The notes: a model not told the origin generated them from the letters alone. Shown: positions 25,190 through 35,362, counted from the stretch's first letter. The stretch is DNA of 64,000 bases from Maridesulfovibrio sp. (GCF_963666665.1 NZ_OY762999.1:1803501-1867500), one strand, 5' to 3'. Made by a program: numbers and translations.

Positions 25190-26364
25190 TTATCCATCTC
25201 TGCTTTCAAACGGCCAAACGCAGTCTTAATCTTCTGCAAATCTGCTTCTGTTAAATCTGCACGCAAAGAAAGACGCAAACGCGCTGTTCCTTCAGGAACA
25301 GTTGGCGGACGGATGGCAGCAGTATAAATACCTTCCTCAATAAGCCTGTCACGGGCGGCAAGCGCTGTTTCATTATCGCCGACGATTACAGGAATGATCT
25401 GGCTTTCGGATTGACCGCAATCAAATCCACAAGACTCAAGGTAAGTTCTTAACTCATGGCTCATCTGCAAAAGTTTATCACCACGAGACGGGTCCTCGGC
25501 GACCAAACGCAGAGCAGCAAGGTTTGCGCCAATAACAGCTGGCGACAAGGCAGTGCTGAAAACAAATGAACGCCCTTTGTTACGTAAATACGAAATCAAA
25601 TCCTTTCGCCCGGAAACAGCCCCGCCAAGTGAGCCGAACCCCTTAGAAAAGGCTCCCATGTGTAAATCCACACGGCGTGCCAATCCCCGTTCATGAGCTA
25701 TTCCTTTCCCTGAACCGAAGACTCCTTCAGCATGAGCCTCATCAATCACCAGCATGGTATCATAAAAGTCGCAAAGATCGGCAATCTCTTCCAGATAGGC
25801 AAGATCTCCATCCATACTGAAAATAGTATCTGTGACCAGCAGTTTCTCTTCAGCATCTTTAGATACTTCCATGCGCTTTTTCAAATGTGCAATATCATTA
25901 TGCCGATAACGAACCTGACGCGCACCGGACATCCTTATCCCATCTAAGATGCTGGCATGGTTAAGCTTGTCTGAAAAAACAACTGTCCGCCGACCGGCAA
26001 AAGAATCCATGATGGCAAGGTTGGCAGCATAGCCGGAAGTGAAAAGCATAGAATCTTCCTGCTCTTTGAAAGCAGCAAGCTCACGTTCCAATTCATCGTA
26101 AAGGCGAAAATTTCCGGTCACCAGACGGGAGGCAGCAGAACCGCAACCGAACTGCTCCACAGCTTCGATTGCAGCGCGAGCAAGACTTTGGTCATTGGCA
26201 AGTCCCAGATAATCATTAGAAGCAAGGTTGAGCAGTCTTCTGCCCTTAAAAACCAGTTCCTTATCTGCACCGCAATCCACTTCAGGAACCGTCCTGAGCA
26301 GGGAACTTTTTTCAAGTTCAGTCAATTCGCCATCAATACGGCGATAAAAACTCTTTGGAGTCAT
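25186..26364 (-). CDS. bioF: 8-amino-7-oxononanoate synthase
   Basis: 392 residues from the ATG at 26364. Alpha-oxoamine synthase (PLP fold I) signatures: 'LNLASNDYLGLAND', 'GCGSAASRLVTGN', 'VIDEAHAEGVFGSGKG' and the PLP lysine near residue 240 in 'GAFSKGFGSLGG'. It condenses pimeloyl-ACP with alanine in biotin synthesis. First gene of a three-gene operon. No bioA, bioB or bioD is in the window. An in-frame extension to 26514 looks non-coding. An inverted repeat TTGTAT-tttc-ATACAA lies upstream (26496-26511). Confidence 0.94.
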   Translation of the reverse strand: MTPKSFYRRIDGELTELEKSSLLRTVPEVDCGADKELVFKGRRLLNLASNDYLGLANDQSLARAAIEAVEQFGCGSAASRLVTGNFRLYDELERELAAFKEQEDSMLFTSGYAANLAIMDSFAGRRTVVFSDKLNHASILDGIRMSGARQVRYRHNDIAHLKKRMEVSKDAEEKLLVTDTIFSMDGDLAYLEEIADLCDFYDTMLVIDEAHAEGVFGSGKGIAHERGLARRVDLHMGAFSKGFGSLGGAVSGRKDLISYLRNKGRSFVFSTALSPAVIGANLAALRLVAEDPSRGDKLLQMSHELRTYLESCGFDCGQSESQIIPVIVGDNETALAARDRLIEEGIYTAAIRPPTVPEGTARLRLSLRADLTEADLQKIKTAFGRLKAEMDK

Positions 26365-26601
26365 AAAAACAAAATCCGGCAGTAAAAAATAAATGGGAGT
26401 CCTAGATGCTGAAGGAGAAAAATAAGACTCATGGCCCAGAATAGCAACCATGTTTTTTAGCAGAAGCAAAATTAAAGTTCCACGCCCACATACAATTGTA
26501 TTTTCATACAACAAATCATCAAATCACCCAAGCTCGTTGACAGCAGCCAGATTCAATCTATAACAACTACATTTATACGCAAACGATAAAGGAGACAGGA
26601 T

Positions 26602-27588
26602 ATGTCAGTTAAAAAAATTATTACATATTTTATTTTTATGATCGTGATTGTTTCTGCATCTGCCTGCAATATCAAAAGAGCTGCCCAGCTACCAACTGCT
26701 CCTGACTACTCTGATGATAGATTCTGGTCCATAAAAGATGAAAATATCAAACACGAGATTGATGTTTTCTTTGTTCATCCCACTACATACGGTCCACCGG
26801 CAAACGGTCACCTGATAGCCGACTTGAACGACCAAAATCTTAATCATATAACCGACCGCGACACGGTTCAGTGGATTACCAGGTCCTTTACTGACTCCTG
26901 CAATATATTTGCACCCCGCTACCGCCAGATGAACATTGAAGTACTTCAGATGGATGACCAGCATCTTCAGGAATACTTAAAAACACCAGTGGATGACATC
27001 AAAGCCGCTTTCAAATACTACCTCAACAATTTAAACAACGGGCGCCCTTTCATTCTGGCCAGTCATAGTCAGGGCTCTTTTGTCCTGCAGACACTGTTGC
27101 GCAATAATCCTGAACTGTTGAACAAAAATAAACTGGTGGCGGCCTACATGCCGGGATGGACATTCACAGATCAGGACCTACTCGATATTGGCCTCAAGCT
27201 GAGTGAAAAACCGGATCAGACCGGCTGCCTGATAACTTGGAACACAATCGGTCCCGGAGGAAAATCTCCCACAGTCAAGCAAGGAGCACGTTGTGTGAAT
27301 CCTCTTTCGTGGAGAACTGCCGCAGAGGAGTTTCCGGCATCCATGAATATACAAGCCAGAATATTCCTGAGTCCCGGCAAAAAGCTACTCATCAAAAATT
27401 TTACAGCTGCCCGCATTAACGAAGACGGAGCATTGGAAATCCCCACTCCCGGACCGTCAGTGTTAAGCCAGCTGAATATGTCACTGGGAAACGAGGTCTA
27501 CCACCGCTACGATTATGATTTCTTTTTCTACAATGTTCAGGAAAACGTAAAACAACGTTGCGAAACTTATTTAAAAGAGCACAAGTAG
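26602..27588 (+). CDS. DUF3089 alpha/beta-hydrolase lipoprotein
   Basis: 328 residues. The signal peptide ends in a lipobox ('VSASAC', Cys22), so the protein is probably attached to a periplasmic membrane face. The DUF3089 family pattern is visible: 'IDVFFVHPTTYG', 'CNIFAPRYRQM', the nucleophile elbow 'LASHSQGSFVLQTLL' (Ser near 156) and 'GWTFTDQDL'. Serine-hydrolase fold; substrate unknown. Monocistronic with an AAAGGAG site and a strong terminator. Confidence 0.85.
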   Translation: MSVKKIITYFIFMIVIVSASACNIKRAAQLPTAPDYSDDRFWSIKDENIKHEIDVFFVHPTTYGPPANGHLIADLNDQNLNHITDRDTVQWITRSFTDSCNIFAPRYRQMNIEVLQMDDQHLQEYLKTPVDDIKAAFKYYLNNLNNGRPFILASHSQGSFVLQTLLRNNPELLNKNKLVAAYMPGWTFTDQDLLDIGLKLSEKPDQTGCLITWNTIGPGGKSPTVKQGARCVNPLSWRTAAEEFPASMNIQARIFLSPGKKLLIKNFTAARINEDGALEIPTPGPSVLSQLNMSLGNEVYHRYDYDFFFYNVQENVKQRCETYLKEHK

Positions 27589-27592
27589 AACA

Positions 27593-27636
27593 AAGGGGTT
27601 GGTGAACATTGTCACCAACCCCTTAAATTATTTTTT
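27593..27636. terminator. Terminator between DUF3089 gene and phage block
   Basis: AAGGGGTTGGTGA / TCACCAACCCCTT perfect 13-bp stem. The plus strand continues to a T6 run at 27631. It also lies directly after the last minus-strand phage gene. Confidence 0.9.
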
Positions 27637-27859
27637 ACTGCAGAATTTCACTGACCACGCTCCGGCCTAATATGGATTCGAAGACATGTCTGTAATCATT
27701 AGGTAAAGCCGAGCCCTCTTTACAAACCCTGCTGAAAGCATCCCTGGTCTGTGGGCTCATTTGACTGATATCAAAATCTTCATGGCTACGCTTCGCCGGA
27801 ATTTCACGATGGATGGATACTCCGGACTGTTCTTCGACTTTATGGATTATTTCAGCCAC
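27635..27859 (-). CDS. Small phage-block protein, unknown
   Basis: 74 soluble, charged residues starting at an ATG that overlaps the end of the tail fibre gene by one base. It contains 'DISQMSPQTRDAFSRVCKEG', with no recognised domain. Position after the fibre suggests a fibre-associated accessory or chaperone role; this is inference only. Confidence 0.6.
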   Translation of the reverse strand: MAEIIHKVEEQSGVSIHREIPAKRSHEDFDISQMSPQTRDAFSRVCKEGSALPNDYRHVFESILGRSVVSEILQ

Positions 27860-30800
27860 TATGGTTTCTCCTTGATGTAAATCTTACCGCTTTTAAAAGT
27901 AACACCCTCCCCGCTAACAGCCATAACAAGCCGTTTAAGTGCCGGATTATCTGCAAGCGCAATTTCCGCTCCGGTAATTTTGAGACCGTTACCGTCAAAA
28001 GTATTGCTATAGTTTGCCGGAGCCAGCGTACAACGGTCAGGAATTGCTACTTCAGTCGGTATTTGAGCCAGTTCTGTTTTCGGGATAATAGTTGTTTTGT
28101 ATGCCGTAACGGCAGACCACATCTGGATTTTGCCCAATCCGATTTGGTTATCCCCAGCTTCATTGTTAGAGCAACGCATTCTGAATTTTGTATATGCCTT
28201 AGTTGGCGAAACAACATAGTCTCTCTGCTCCCCTGCTACCCAATTGGGTTGATCAACTTTACTGTCAATTGTCTCCCATGTTGTTCCGTCTGAAGCCAAC
28301 CCAGCTAACTCCCATGTACGAGGGTGATAATACTTTACGTTGGTGGCATTGTTAGGCCCCCACAAAGAATAACCAAACAGGAGGACAGGCGAAGGAAACT
28401 CGATAAACCAATCGGCTTGACCTGCACCAGCAGTCCAGCCCGTACTGCCTACAGTCTCAACTGTGGATAGATAAGGTTCTTGACCTACAACTGAAGCTGA
28501 CACTGTTATACCATCCTGAGTATTACTGGACAGAACAGGGATAAGTGAACCACCTTCTACATAGCCGTCTTCGATCTCGCTGACAGAATCAACCTCGACC
28601 AACTGCCCATCAAACAATAATGTTTTATGCAGTCCACCAGTTTTTAAAATCTGATCTTTTACTGACTCTTCACTTTCAACAACAACCTCAGTTTTACTTG
28701 AGGAATCTTCATAAAATAAAGCCAGCTCGCCTATTTCACGGTACACATCCCCATCAGTTTCTGTTGCAGAGATATTAACCTTGTATTTTTGGCAATTCGC
28801 GCCATTTGCAAAGGAGAAAGACCTTTTCTCTTCTGATTGCCAACCGATTTCACCCGTGACCGTCTTCAACACCTCCCAAGAAGAACCATTATATCCTTCG
28901 ATAGTAAAATCCTTGGGCAAACGTTTAAGCGCGACCTCTGAGGCACTTGAGCGAGCCTGAATGTCAATTCTGGTTACAGGGCCAGTGAACGGTCCTTCAA
29001 CGACAAGTTGCGGCTCTTCATTGGTTGAGGATCTTTGCCAGAGTGTATTCAGGTCTCCGTCAGCCGCATTCCATGGCGCCCAAGGAGCAGGAACAGAAGT
29101 CCCCCCGGAGCTGAGAGTAAAACCGTTCGTAGTGGCAGCAGTCATAACGGGGAGAGCACTAGCTTTTTTTAATGACAGCACTTTTTTCGGGCCAAGATAT
29201 TCACCAGCGACCCCAGCACCTATTTTGAGGGCTAAACCACTGGCTTTTGCTATTGAGGTCGGAGCCGCAGACAATCCGGCAGACGAAATATCTACATTGT
29301 AAGAGATTCCTTTTGCTTTCAGTGCAAGCATCATTAGCTGAGTAGTTAGAAGTCCACCATTTCTACTAGTGACAACGTTAGCCTGATTTGTAGCCTTAAC
29401 CGTTGCGGCAGCGCCTGTGTTCTCCACTTGCACCCAATAAGGCGTTCCAGCTTGAAGCTCATATTCAGGTATAGGAACTTCCACGTCTCCGGGAGTTGAA
29501 ACAGAAACAGTAGCGCCATATGCAACTAGCTCGCTACCCGGAACCCCATTATTATCTGAAAATATTGAAGCGGAAAGGACTGCAGCCCCGGTTGATTCAA
29601 GATTCAATATTACAGAAGTAAGGGTTGTGTTTTTCGACGGCGTGAATTTAACGCCAACAGGCGAATATGAACCACTGGAGAAGGTGAAGGATGCATTGAT
29701 AAAATCAAGTCCTCTTGTGTCGTAGACAATCTCAGAAGAGCCAGCCGTCTCTGTAGTAATAGTTCCAGCAGCAACTTCATGCCAACCATCAGAAAGCAGG
29801 GCAAATAAAGTCTCACCCTCGACCACTTTATCTGCAACAGTAACGGAACTGAGAGTTGAGGCTGTCATGCCCAACGGTGTTTTAAAAGGATTCTTAAAAG
29901 CCTTGGTAGGCACTCCGGGCAAGGGCCGGTTAATATTAATTACGCTCTCAGTTTTAGCATAAGTAGAAAGGCCATATTCAACATGTCTGATTTTTGTCTT
30001 AACTGGATAACCATAAAAATCTCCGACAACAGCCGCACGCTCAATTTGGTGATTTAACGGAGTTGCTGTGAATGTTTTGCTGGCATTCAAATCAGATACG
30101 GAAGACGGACGGTTGTCTTTATCTCCATACTTAAATCCATAAGTAACCTGTCCGTTCTCAATAGACATAAGCACCCAAGTTTCTTTTGTCATATCCATGT
30201 CAGAAACTACAAGATCAGGTACACCGTCAGGCCTTGTGCCGAAACAGCAGGAAAGCCCTACCCCTGTAGAACTACCCAGTATCTGGTGAAGCATGATCGT
30301 AATAACCTGATAGGTGCTGGCTGTATCAGTACAATAGGTATCCATGACCCCAAGGTATCCGTAACCGTGGGGGTTTTCTAAAACCGTCCAATCCTTGATG
30401 TGAAACAGCATATACATGCCTGCTATATTTGCCAGTGTCCTTGCCGTCTCTACGCTGCTGCTGACACCTCCAACAGGCATAATCTTAAATTGTTCAGACC
30501 ATCCTTCTGTGTCTACAAACCGTTCTGTGAAAGGCACCCCTGCCAACTCAGTAAATTTTGAGTTTGGCTGTAATGTTGTACTGTTTTGTACAGTCACCCC
30601 TGAACTGGTAAAATCGGTGACAACCACTTCACCTTTATCAGTGATAATTAAATCCCCAGCAGCTACTTTTACAGCTAATTTCAAGATAGATTCGGTTGTG
30701 CCGTCCAGCACTATCAACTTGCCGTTAACAACCACAATTTCAGGCTTAGCGGAGACAACCTGCGCAGCATTCTCTACTGAAACTGAGTATGCTGGAGTAT

Positions 30801-31803
30801 GTACACCTTCGCTGTCTACGCTTGCGCCGGGATAACCATCAATGGCATCGGCAAAGGCGATGGTCGGGCCGTCCTGAACGGAAACATGTTTTATCAACAG
30901 TTGATGCGCTGCTGCATCTGAATAAAGTTCACCACGCCTTCTTCTGGTTACTTCAATGACTTTAGCAACATCCGTATCACTGGTTTCCAGTACCCAGCTA
31001 ATGGTGTTACCGGAAATTGAAGCATAACCGAATCCTGAGGTCTTGATTTCATAAGAAGTGATTCCATCATCAATATGATCGGTAATTACAATTGAAACAG
31101 TTGTACCTTCGAAAGCCTCAGATGGAGCGGACAGCTCTGGAGTGGAACTACGTAACGCGCTTAAATCACCCACGGCAATCTTAATCGCAGAATCCCTTGC
31201 TTCCTCTGCTGCTGACTGGGCCAGCAAAGCCTTATCACGGGCTGCCTCTGAGCCGGTTTGTGCTGCTCTGGCATCAACGAGCATTCCTTGGGCATTTCCC
31301 TCCGCCGCAATTGCACCGCTCCGGGCGGAAACAGCTTCATCCCTTGCATTGGAAATAGTCTGCACCATTTCCTGTGGAGTAAGGCGTTCTGCTTCAGGGG
31401 TTGAAATCTCATACTTCAAAGCACGATCAACCTGTTCCTGTAACTGCTGGTCGCGCATCACCCCCCGGTCAAATGCTTCGTTCAACAGCTGTGCGGAAAA
31501 GGGGTCATTATCCACTAGTTCCAATTCCTGTGTGTAAGCAATTTCCCGATACAGAGTTATACTTTGCCCTGCTGGAAGCGGTGTTCCACTGATTGGATAC
31601 TGTACCCGCCCCCCTGAATCGCTCCCTACACCGGAAACAATCTTGAAATCATTGCCCAAGACCAACCGATCCTCAGTACCATCGCTATTACGCAATACTG
31701 CGCAAAGGTCCTCGGCCCTGAAAATACGAAAGTTAAAGTCAAATGAATTCTGAACACCATCCCCCGCAAAAGTGATGGTGTTCCCGCTTGAAACCACAGT
31801 CAT
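27859..31803 (-). CDS. Phage tail fibre, T7-like N-terminus with discoidin-like modules
   Basis: 1314 residues. The N-terminal ~130 match the T7-type tail-fibre attachment domain ('FDFNFRIFRAEDLCAVLRN', 'LYREIAYTQELELVDNDPFS'). An Ala/Glu/Arg coiled coil (about 130-215) and an Ig-like segment follow, then a long beta-rich shaft. Two F5/8C (discoidin)-like regions occur near the C-terminal third ('FTIEGYNGSSWEVLKTV...' and 'RTWELAGLASDGTTWETID...'). Such modules usually bind sugars or lipids, so this is probably the receptor-binding fibre. Intact; ATG preceded by AGGAG. An inverted repeat sits just upstream at 31869. Confidence 0.85.
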   Translation of the reverse strand: MTVVSSGNTITFAGDGVQNSFDFNFRIFRAEDLCAVLRNSDGTEDRLVLGNDFKIVSGVGSDSGGRVQYPISGTPLPAGQSITLYREIAYTQELELVDNDPFSAQLLNEAFDRGVMRDQQLQEQVDRALKYEISTPEAERLTPQEMVQTISNARDEAVSARSGAIAAEGNAQGMLVDARAAQTGSEAARDKALLAQSAAEEARDSAIKIAVGDLSALRSSTPELSAPSEAFEGTTVSIVITDHIDDGITSYEIKTSGFGYASISGNTISWVLETSDTDVAKVIEVTRRRRGELYSDAAAHQLLIKHVSVQDGPTIAFADAIDGYPGASVDSEGVHTPAYSVSVENAAQVVSAKPEIVVVNGKLIVLDGTTESILKLAVKVAAGDLIITDKGEVVVTDFTSSGVTVQNSTTLQPNSKFTELAGVPFTERFVDTEGWSEQFKIMPVGGVSSSVETARTLANIAGMYMLFHIKDWTVLENPHGYGYLGVMDTYCTDTASTYQVITIMLHQILGSSTGVGLSCCFGTRPDGVPDLVVSDMDMTKETWVLMSIENGQVTYGFKYGDKDNRPSSVSDLNASKTFTATPLNHQIERAAVVGDFYGYPVKTKIRHVEYGLSTYAKTESVININRPLPGVPTKAFKNPFKTPLGMTASTLSSVTVADKVVEGETLFALLSDGWHEVAAGTITTETAGSSEIVYDTRGLDFINASFTFSSGSYSPVGVKFTPSKNTTLTSVILNLESTGAAVLSASIFSDNNGVPGSELVAYGATVSVSTPGDVEVPIPEYELQAGTPYWVQVENTGAAATVKATNQANVVTSRNGGLLTTQLMMLALKAKGISYNVDISSAGLSAAPTSIAKASGLALKIGAGVAGEYLGPKKVLSLKKASALPVMTAATTNGFTLSSGGTSVPAPWAPWNAADGDLNTLWQRSSTNEEPQLVVEGPFTGPVTRIDIQARSSASEVALKRLPKDFTIEGYNGSSWEVLKTVTGEIGWQSEEKRSFSFANGANCQKYKVNISATETDGDVYREIGELALFYEDSSSKTEVVVESEESVKDQILKTGGLHKTLLFDGQLVEVDSVSEIEDGYVEGGSLIPVLSSNTQDGITVSASVVGQEPYLSTVETVGSTGWTAGAGQADWFIEFPSPVLLFGYSLWGPNNATNVKYYHPRTWELAGLASDGTTWETIDSKVDQPNWVAGEQRDYVVSPTKAYTKFRMRCSNNEAGDNQIGLGKIQMWSAVTAYKTTIIPKTELAQIPTEVAIPDRCTLAPANYSNTFDGNGLKITGAEIALADNPALKRLVMAVSGEGVTFKSGKIYIKEKP

Positions 31804-31868
31804 AAATTACTCCTGTTAACGTTACTAAGACATTTAAATATCAACCTTATATCTATAGATTAAAAAGA

Positions 31869-31904
31869 AAGGCGGACCTGAGTAACCCAACTCAGGTCCG
31901 CCTT
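31869..31904. repeat. Inverted repeat H1 (phage-block hairpin)
   Basis: Perfect 15-bp stem: AAGGCGGACCTGAGT / ACTCAGGTCCGCCTT, loop AACCCA. On the minus strand it continues into TTTCTTTTT, so it can terminate the preceding block. The same core recurs at 36025 and 42893 and nowhere else that I saw. Confidence 0.85.
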
Positions 31905-31931
31905 GAATAACGATTGTGCTGACACTAATTA

Positions 31932-32768
31932 TCAGCCAAGCTTTGACCCCAACATGCTCCCGGCCATACTCATTCCCTGATTCAAAAGCCCGTTGCCGAT
32001 TGCTGATTCACTTGTATTCGTATCTGCCTGTACCACATTGGAATTTAACACCGACTTGCTACGCGCAGACCAGACCGATAAATCCCCCCGCTCGATCATC
32101 CTGTTGGAATTAACCTCCGCCTGATATTTCACTATTTCAGCATCATAAGCGGCCTGACGGATAGTATCTTCCCGCACATCCACAATTGAACCGGAATCCA
32201 ACCGCACACCCTTATGCCCGGAAACTGAATGGTTGCGGCGATATAGTTCACGGCGCATGGTTGCCAGCTTGATTTCTGCGTCCTGCTGAATGAGACGGGC
32301 TTCTTTGTAACTGACACTCCGGTTATAAATACCCTGCTGCATAAGATGGTAATTATTCACTTCGGTCATCTTGGAGTTGTATTCCACTTCGCTGCGTTCC
32401 TGATTTCCGCTGAAGATAGATTGTCCAAATTGAGTCATCATGCCCAAATAACTTGAACCTCCTCCACCACCGAGCAAGCTTCCTCCTGCCCCGGTTGATG
32501 TGCCTGAGCTTGCACCACCTGCCCCGGAGACACTCCCCGTATTGCCTATCATGTTGGAAAGCCCCTGCCCAGTTAAACCGCTGAGACTCCCACCGGACAA
32601 ACCGGACATACCGCCGCCACCCAAGACACCACTTAAAGCATCTGAACCAAAATTACCCCAAGACATTCCCTGCCCAGAAAGCCCTCGCGTAGCTGAGCCC
32701 ATTGCCATATTACTCACAGCCCCCATAAGCATTTGAGAGCCATAGTTAAAAGCAACTCCCATCGCCAT
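31932..32768 (-). CDS. Phage internal virion protein-like (T7 gp14 position)
   Basis: 278 residues. The N-terminal half is Gly/Ser/Met-rich low-complexity sequence ('GGGGMSGLSGGSLSGLTGQG'); the C-terminal half is helical ('LIQQDAEIKLATMRRELYRRN'). No strong family signature. It follows the gp13-like gene, as gp14 does in T7-like phages, and the Gly-rich plus helical layout suits an ejected internal protein. Assignment rests mainly on order. Confidence 0.6.
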   Translation of the reverse strand: MAMGVAFNYGSQMLMGAVSNMAMGSATRGLSGQGMSWGNFGSDALSGVLGGGGMSGLSGGSLSGLTGQGLSNMIGNTGSVSGAGGASSGTSTGAGGSLLGGGGGSSYLGMMTQFGQSIFSGNQERSEVEYNSKMTEVNNYHLMQQGIYNRSVSYKEARLIQQDAEIKLATMRRELYRRNHSVSGHKGVRLDSGSIVDVREDTIRQAAYDAEIVKYQAEVNSNRMIERGDLSVWSARSKSVLNSNVVQADTNTSESAIGNGLLNQGMSMAGSMLGSKLG

Positions 32769-32769
32769 A

Positions 32770-33267
32770 TTAACTCACCTCCATTTTACTTTTTCCTACC
32801 CGACGCACAGCGTGGAAATATTCATCCCTGCCCAGCCGGACCTTCTCCTTTTCAAATTCAAAACCGCACCACTCGTGCCAAAGCACACTTTTACTGTTGC
32901 GACTGCACACCCACGTATCCAGCAAGGGGAATGAACGCTGGAGCATATCCAGTAGTCCCCGTGAAGCCCTTGCAAATGGAAGCGGATTCTCATCTACAGC
33001 GACACTACCGACAACCCACGGAGTACCGACATTAGAAAGGAGAGGGATAACCCCAAAGATGCCCTGAACTGAACCGTTACGATACAATCCGTAAACCAAC
33101 TTTGAGTACACCACGTCACCCATGATGATTTCCCGCACTGATTTTCCGGAATGCAACCCTTCCATGTCCTGACGATCACTTTCACGAATATTAGCGGCAA
33201 CAAAATCCACATCTTCCAAGGTTGGAACCTCAAGCTTTAGAGCTCTCTTCTTGCTCACCCGGCTCAC
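32770..33267 (-). CDS. Phage gp13-like internal virion protein (DUF2833/GNAT-like)
   Basis: 165 residues beginning 'MSRVSKKRALKLEVPTLEDVDFVAANIRESDRQDMEGL'. The pattern resembles T7 gp13 and the DUF2833 family, which has a GNAT-like fold ('GIFGVIPLLSNVGTPWVVGSVAV', 'WHEWCGFEFEKEKVRLG'). Its start overlaps the upstream gene by four bases (ATGA), showing tight phage-style coupling. Probably a virion or assembly factor rather than an acetyltransferase. Confidence 0.72.
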   Translation of the reverse strand: MSRVSKKRALKLEVPTLEDVDFVAANIRESDRQDMEGLHSGKSVREIIMGDVVYSKLVYGLYRNGSVQGIFGVIPLLSNVGTPWVVGSVAVDENPLPFARASRGLLDMLQRSFPLLDTWVCSRNSKSVLWHEWCGFEFEKEKVRLGRDEYFHAVRRVGKSKMEVS

Positions 33268-35360
33268 GAGTACACCGAGACTTCCGGTATCAGAGCCAAT
33301 ACAGAAAGCGGCAAAGGTTGGTCCTGCCGGATATAAATCTGCCCGTCACGATCGTAGCCGCGATTAAATTTGACCTCGTAATCACCAGTGAACAATGCCG
33401 GGGCTCCGCCAACCTTATCCGCCGAAGTACGGAACGGAGCACGCTCCAGATGATCCCCGTCATAGCCGACCTGCAGTCCCAGCGATTGAAACAAACGCAC
33501 AATAACATGAGAAATACGTTTCTTCCGGCCCTGAGCAGTTCCTCCTGAGATTGCTCCGCCTTCAATGCGCAGGGTCTTCATATTGGAAATATACGGAAGT
33601 CCGGCATGAACGACCTTGGCGGGAGAAGCTAAAGTAATGGCACCATCCTTGACCACAACATCAGGGCGCACCGCACCGTCTGCCAGCACGGAAACAGTCT
33701 TACCCTCCAGATGGTCAAGACCGCTGAAAACTGTATCAGCGACTCCCTGATCATAGCTCAGGCCGGAATCTACAAAGAAAGCATCAACAGAACCTTCGCC
33801 GACAAACTGATTCTCCATACGCTCAACATATTTGCGGGCAATACCACCGACTTCCCTTTCAACAACAACCCAAACTTCCGCCTGCGTTGAACCGGGGACG
33901 GTGCATACGGATCGGAATTTACCGTCTGTGGTATGACGATGAAAGCCCACGACCTCATGTTCACGTTGATAGGTCAGGCCGACCATTACCCCGTCGTCAC
34001 GGATCATCCAGATTACGGAGTCCGGTGACTGCTGGTAAGCCCACTCTGTGATGGAGTTGGAACGGGTCAAATGTTCAGCAAGAATGGTCAGGTCGGGGGC
34101 TGTATAACCATCAGCCTCGAATGAATAGGAAAGCTCCCGGATGGTTCTGCCTTCACGCTGCAAAAATAGCATCACCCCACCGACAACTACCGGAGGAATC
34201 GCCGCCGAACCGTGTGTAGTTTCACGGCGAACCATAACTGAGTTTGGTGTAACTGAATCCATGCTGCTCCCCCCGGAAAGCCACCACTCACCACCGGAAG
34301 TGCCCATGATAAGTTTCTTGGAACTGACCATCCAACGGATGGCATTCACCTGATCAGCAGAAAGGGTGTAAGTACAGGCATCGTCATCCAATACCGGAGA
34401 AGAAACACCGAAATCCTCATACGATCCGGCTTTACTCATCCAGATGGTCTGGGGATTGGAGGGGCTGGCAGCAAAGCAAAGACGTTCCTCAAAAAAAGTT
34501 ATGCAGGAAGGAAAGCCCTTCTCGCTATTCCACTCTTTGGGCGGAGAACTGAATGCGACAAGCTCCATCTTCCAATCAACATGAGACGTGCGCGAAAGCT
34601 TATAAGGCTGAACCTCCGGATGAACGATATACATAACATCAGCAGACTGGGTGAAACGGATTCCTGGAAGATCCTTTTCCGTATACGGAGCCCCTATTTC
34701 AATAGGGTTCCCCTGCTCATCAACCACAATCCCGCCATTCTTAAAAATACGGATATTATGGTCTGTAAATTCCAATACGTAAGTCTGCTCGGTGGAAAAT
34801 TCAAAAGGGATCAACCGGGTCGCAGGATCGGTTTCCCGAACCTGCACAGCCTCGACAGCACCGGAAAAATCGGTATCTGCAATAATAGAAAGCAATCCAT
34901 CTGCATCCGCCTTGGACCTAAAAGCATAGCTTCCGTCAGCGGCAACCCGCTCGCTCACACTTCCACTTCCGGCACTGACACAAACCGCACCTGAACTATA
35001 TCCGGTCACCTTAAAGCTGATCTCATAAACACGGTCCGCGACAAGCTCTAAATTCCTGCTAAGTATCGATTCAGCTGTCTGTGAGCCATCACAGGTTGCC
35101 TTTGCGGAAGCCACGGTCCAGCCGCTGCCTACAGTCCAGTTTGCTGTAGAATCAAGACTTGCCGGGAGAAGCAGGTTACGCCCCATAACCTCTCGGACAA
35201 AACGAAAACCGGTCCTCCGTGAGGCACCACCGTGGGGATGGGTAAACATGTTTTCAAGCTCGGCAAGCCCGTTTGAATACTTAGCAAGGTCCACCCTGCC
35301 GCCAAGCCGGGGAGAGAGTTCTCCGGCGCTGAAATTAGTCATAATAAGGGAGACTGACAT
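33264..35360 (-). CDS. Phage tail tube/nozzle protein (T7 gp12-like, tail tubular protein B position)
   Basis: 698 residues from the ATG at 35360 (GGAGGGG eight bases upstream). It opens 'MSVSLIMTNFSAGELSPRLGGRVDLAKYSNGL' with 'THPHGGASRRTGFRFV', typical of podovirus stabilisation/nozzle proteins in BPP-1/T7-like tails. A carbohydrate-binding-like insert (~55-170) and a beta-propeller-like remainder follow. The start sits three bases from the stop codon of the upstream gene. Confidence 0.82.
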   Translation of the reverse strand: MSVSLIMTNFSAGELSPRLGGRVDLAKYSNGLAELENMFTHPHGGASRRTGFRFVREVMGRNLLLPASLDSTANWTVGSGWTVASAKATCDGSQTAESILSRNLELVADRVYEISFKVTGYSSGAVCVSAGSGSVSERVAADGSYAFRSKADADGLLSIIADTDFSGAVEAVQVRETDPATRLIPFEFSTEQTYVLEFTDHNIRIFKNGGIVVDEQGNPIEIGAPYTEKDLPGIRFTQSADVMYIVHPEVQPYKLSRTSHVDWKMELVAFSSPPKEWNSEKGFPSCITFFEERLCFAASPSNPQTIWMSKAGSYEDFGVSSPVLDDDACTYTLSADQVNAIRWMVSSKKLIMGTSGGEWWLSGGSSMDSVTPNSVMVRRETTHGSAAIPPVVVGGVMLFLQREGRTIRELSYSFEADGYTAPDLTILAEHLTRSNSITEWAYQQSPDSVIWMIRDDGVMVGLTYQREHEVVGFHRHTTDGKFRSVCTVPGSTQAEVWVVVEREVGGIARKYVERMENQFVGEGSVDAFFVDSGLSYDQGVADTVFSGLDHLEGKTVSVLADGAVRPDVVVKDGAITLASPAKVVHAGLPYISNMKTLRIEGGAISGGTAQGRKKRISHVIVRLFQSLGLQVGYDGDHLERAPFRTSADKVGGAPALFTGDYEVKFNRGYDRDGQIYIRQDQPLPLSVLALIPEVSVYS

Positions 35361-35362
35361 AG

